A stretch of 64,000 bases of DNA, taken from positions 540,211-604,210 of the forward strand of contig CBDCVQ010000009.1 of the NCBI GenBank assembly GCA_965223165.1, given 5' to 3'. The notes below the pieces were generated by a model, which saw only the letters and a program-made list of their open reading frames with translations, was not told the DNA's origin and searched no databases. The DNA is from JABDMH01 sp965223165. GTDB taxonomy: Bacteria > Bacteroidota > Bacteroidia > Chitinophagales > Saprospiraceae. The stretch's first letter is position 1. The number at the start of each line of letters is the position of its first letter. Both the position numbers and the translations under genes were made by a program. Below are positions 63,155-64,000 of this stretch, in pieces.

Positions 63155-64000
63155 ATGAAAAAATTAACCTTTAGAATCATAACCTTGGGAATTGCCCTTA
63201 TTACCCTCTCCTGTTCAGAAGATTTTCTCGACATCGTGCCCCAGCAATCCGTGCCCAATGAACTGGCACTGACCAGTATAGGGGATTTCAGATCGTCTAT
63301 CACGGGAGTATACAATGGCCTCTCCAGTGAAAATTACTATGGTCGCTACTTTCTGCTCGTTCCAGATGTTATGTCCGACGACGTGAAGCAGCATCCCAGT
63401 GCCAATCGCGCCAAGGATTACGCAGAATATGGCGCGTCGGAGGACGATTTTATTGCCGAAGAGATGTGGCAAGAAATGTGGGAGGACGTCAATGCCCTTA
63501 ATACCATCATCAATTCCGATGTGGAACTGGCCGAGGTGGTACGAGCAGACCAGGAACACATCATTGGTGAGGCCTATGCCTTGCGGGGCCTCGTCTACTT
63601 TGATATGGTCCGAGCTTTTGCCCAACACTATTCCTTTACCGACGGTGCTAGCCATCTAGGTGTTCCGTTGGTCCTTGAGTTTGATCAAATGTCGACTCCC
63701 GGCCGAAACTCTGTGGGGGAGGTCTATGCCCAGATTGTGAGCGACATGAACCAAGCACTGACCATGATCACCGACACGCCTCGGAGTGGAAGCACAGCTA
63801 CTTTGTCCCATACCGCTGTCAAAGCGCTTTTGGCCAGAGTCTACCTGTACATGGACGATCTCTCCAATGCGGAGCGTTTGGCCACGGAGGTCATCAATAG
63901 CGGCAAGTATACCCTGCTCGCTAACGAAAACTATGCTGATGCGTGGTCCGGCAAATTTTCGTCGGAATCCATCTTTGAAATCTCGATGACGGAGACAGAC
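63155..64000 (+). CDS. SusD/RagB-family lipoprotein (cut by right edge)
   Basis: 282 codons are visible and the frame is open at the edge. It starts MKKLTFRIITLGIALITLSC, a lipoprotein signal with Cys20, followed by SEDFLDIVPQQSV and the helix-turn pattern ALTSIGDFRSSITGVYNGLS. GEAYALRGLVYFDMVRAFAQ and the TPR-like segments (ALLARVYLYMDDLSNAERLA) are characteristic of SusD. It should form the lid over the SusC barrel. Confidence 0.95.
   Translation, partial: MKKLTFRIITLGIALITLSCSEDFLDIVPQQSVPNELALTSIGDFRSSITGVYNGLSSENYYGRYFLLVPDVMSDDVKQHPSANRAKDYAEYGASEDDFIAEEMWQEMWEDVNALNTIINSDVELAEVVRADQEHIIGEAYALRGLVYFDMVRAFAQHYSFTDGASHLGVPLVLEFDQMSTPGRNSVGEVYAQIVSDMNQALTMITDTPRSGSTATLSHTAVKALLARVYLYMDDLSNAERLATEVINSGKYTLLANENYADAWSGKFSSESIFEISMTETD

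Overview
The window reads as chromosomal DNA of a Bacteroidota bacterium, most likely Saprospiria or a related marine lineage. This is inferred from a SusC/SusD pair at the right end, several secreted proteins with type IX secretion (T9SS) sorting domains of type A and the gliding/type B form, SprB-like repeats, a GIN-domain (DUF2807) protein, 2TM and DUF2652 proteins, and many FtsX-type ABC permeases. No rRNA, tRNA, CRISPR array, phage or transposase gene was recognised.

Layout. 1-4.5 kb: tail of an FtsX permease, a repeat-built lipoprotein, an ECF sigma factor overlapping a gene with an anti-sigma-like N-terminus and a beta-barrel C-terminus, and a 2TM protein. 4.6-12.7 kb: a class III cyclase/TPR protein, an M19-like dipeptidase with a membrane partner, and an APC permease with a glycerol-1-phosphate-dehydrogenase-like enzyme. 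13-20.5 kb: a SprB-repeat surface protein, a DUF2652/SRPBCC protein, a solo ATPase and an FtsX permease. 20.5-22.3 kb: a repeat-rich island around a SnoaL-like gene. 22.3-30.6 kb: an SRPBCC-like protein, an ABC ATPase plus GIN-domain protein, a TIM-barrel enzyme, a TonB-plug lipoprotein, a secreted metzincin and a TonB receptor. 30.6-34.5 kb: a frameshifted PAS-LuxR regulator and an egtB-unknown-egtD ergothioneine operon. 34.5-41.7 kb: a DinB-like protein, a giant BNR-repeat secreted protein, and a secreted arylsulfotransferase plus a broken relative. 42-49.4 kb: purU and a phenylalanine/tyrosine catabolic block (aromatic amino acid hydroxylase, HPPD, Lrp regulator, acetoacetyl-CoA synthetase, TauE exporter). 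49.5-64 kb: a sodium symporter, a 16-bp tandem repeat, another FtsX permease, a GlsB-like protein, a c-type-cytochrome/dehydrogenase gene with an FG-GAP lipoprotein, an FtsX relic, and susC with partial susD.

The feature least explained by standard annotation is a dispersed ~230-bp inverted-repeat element: three full copies (6.7, 21.2 and 39.8 kb) and two fragments (21.9 and 59.35 kb). Two full copies carry an intact minus-strand mini-ORF of 53-55 codons whose TAG stop is formed by the element end. A separate 179-bp fold-back element lies at 22.03 kb. Other unusual items are the sigma factor/trans-envelope pair, a perfect 18-bp palindrome between the LuxR-type regulator and the TonB receptor, an uncharacterised gene translationally coupled inside the ergothioneine operon, and a modular Cys-bounded repeat lipoprotein.

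All identifications come from reading motifs and translations by eye; no database search was run.
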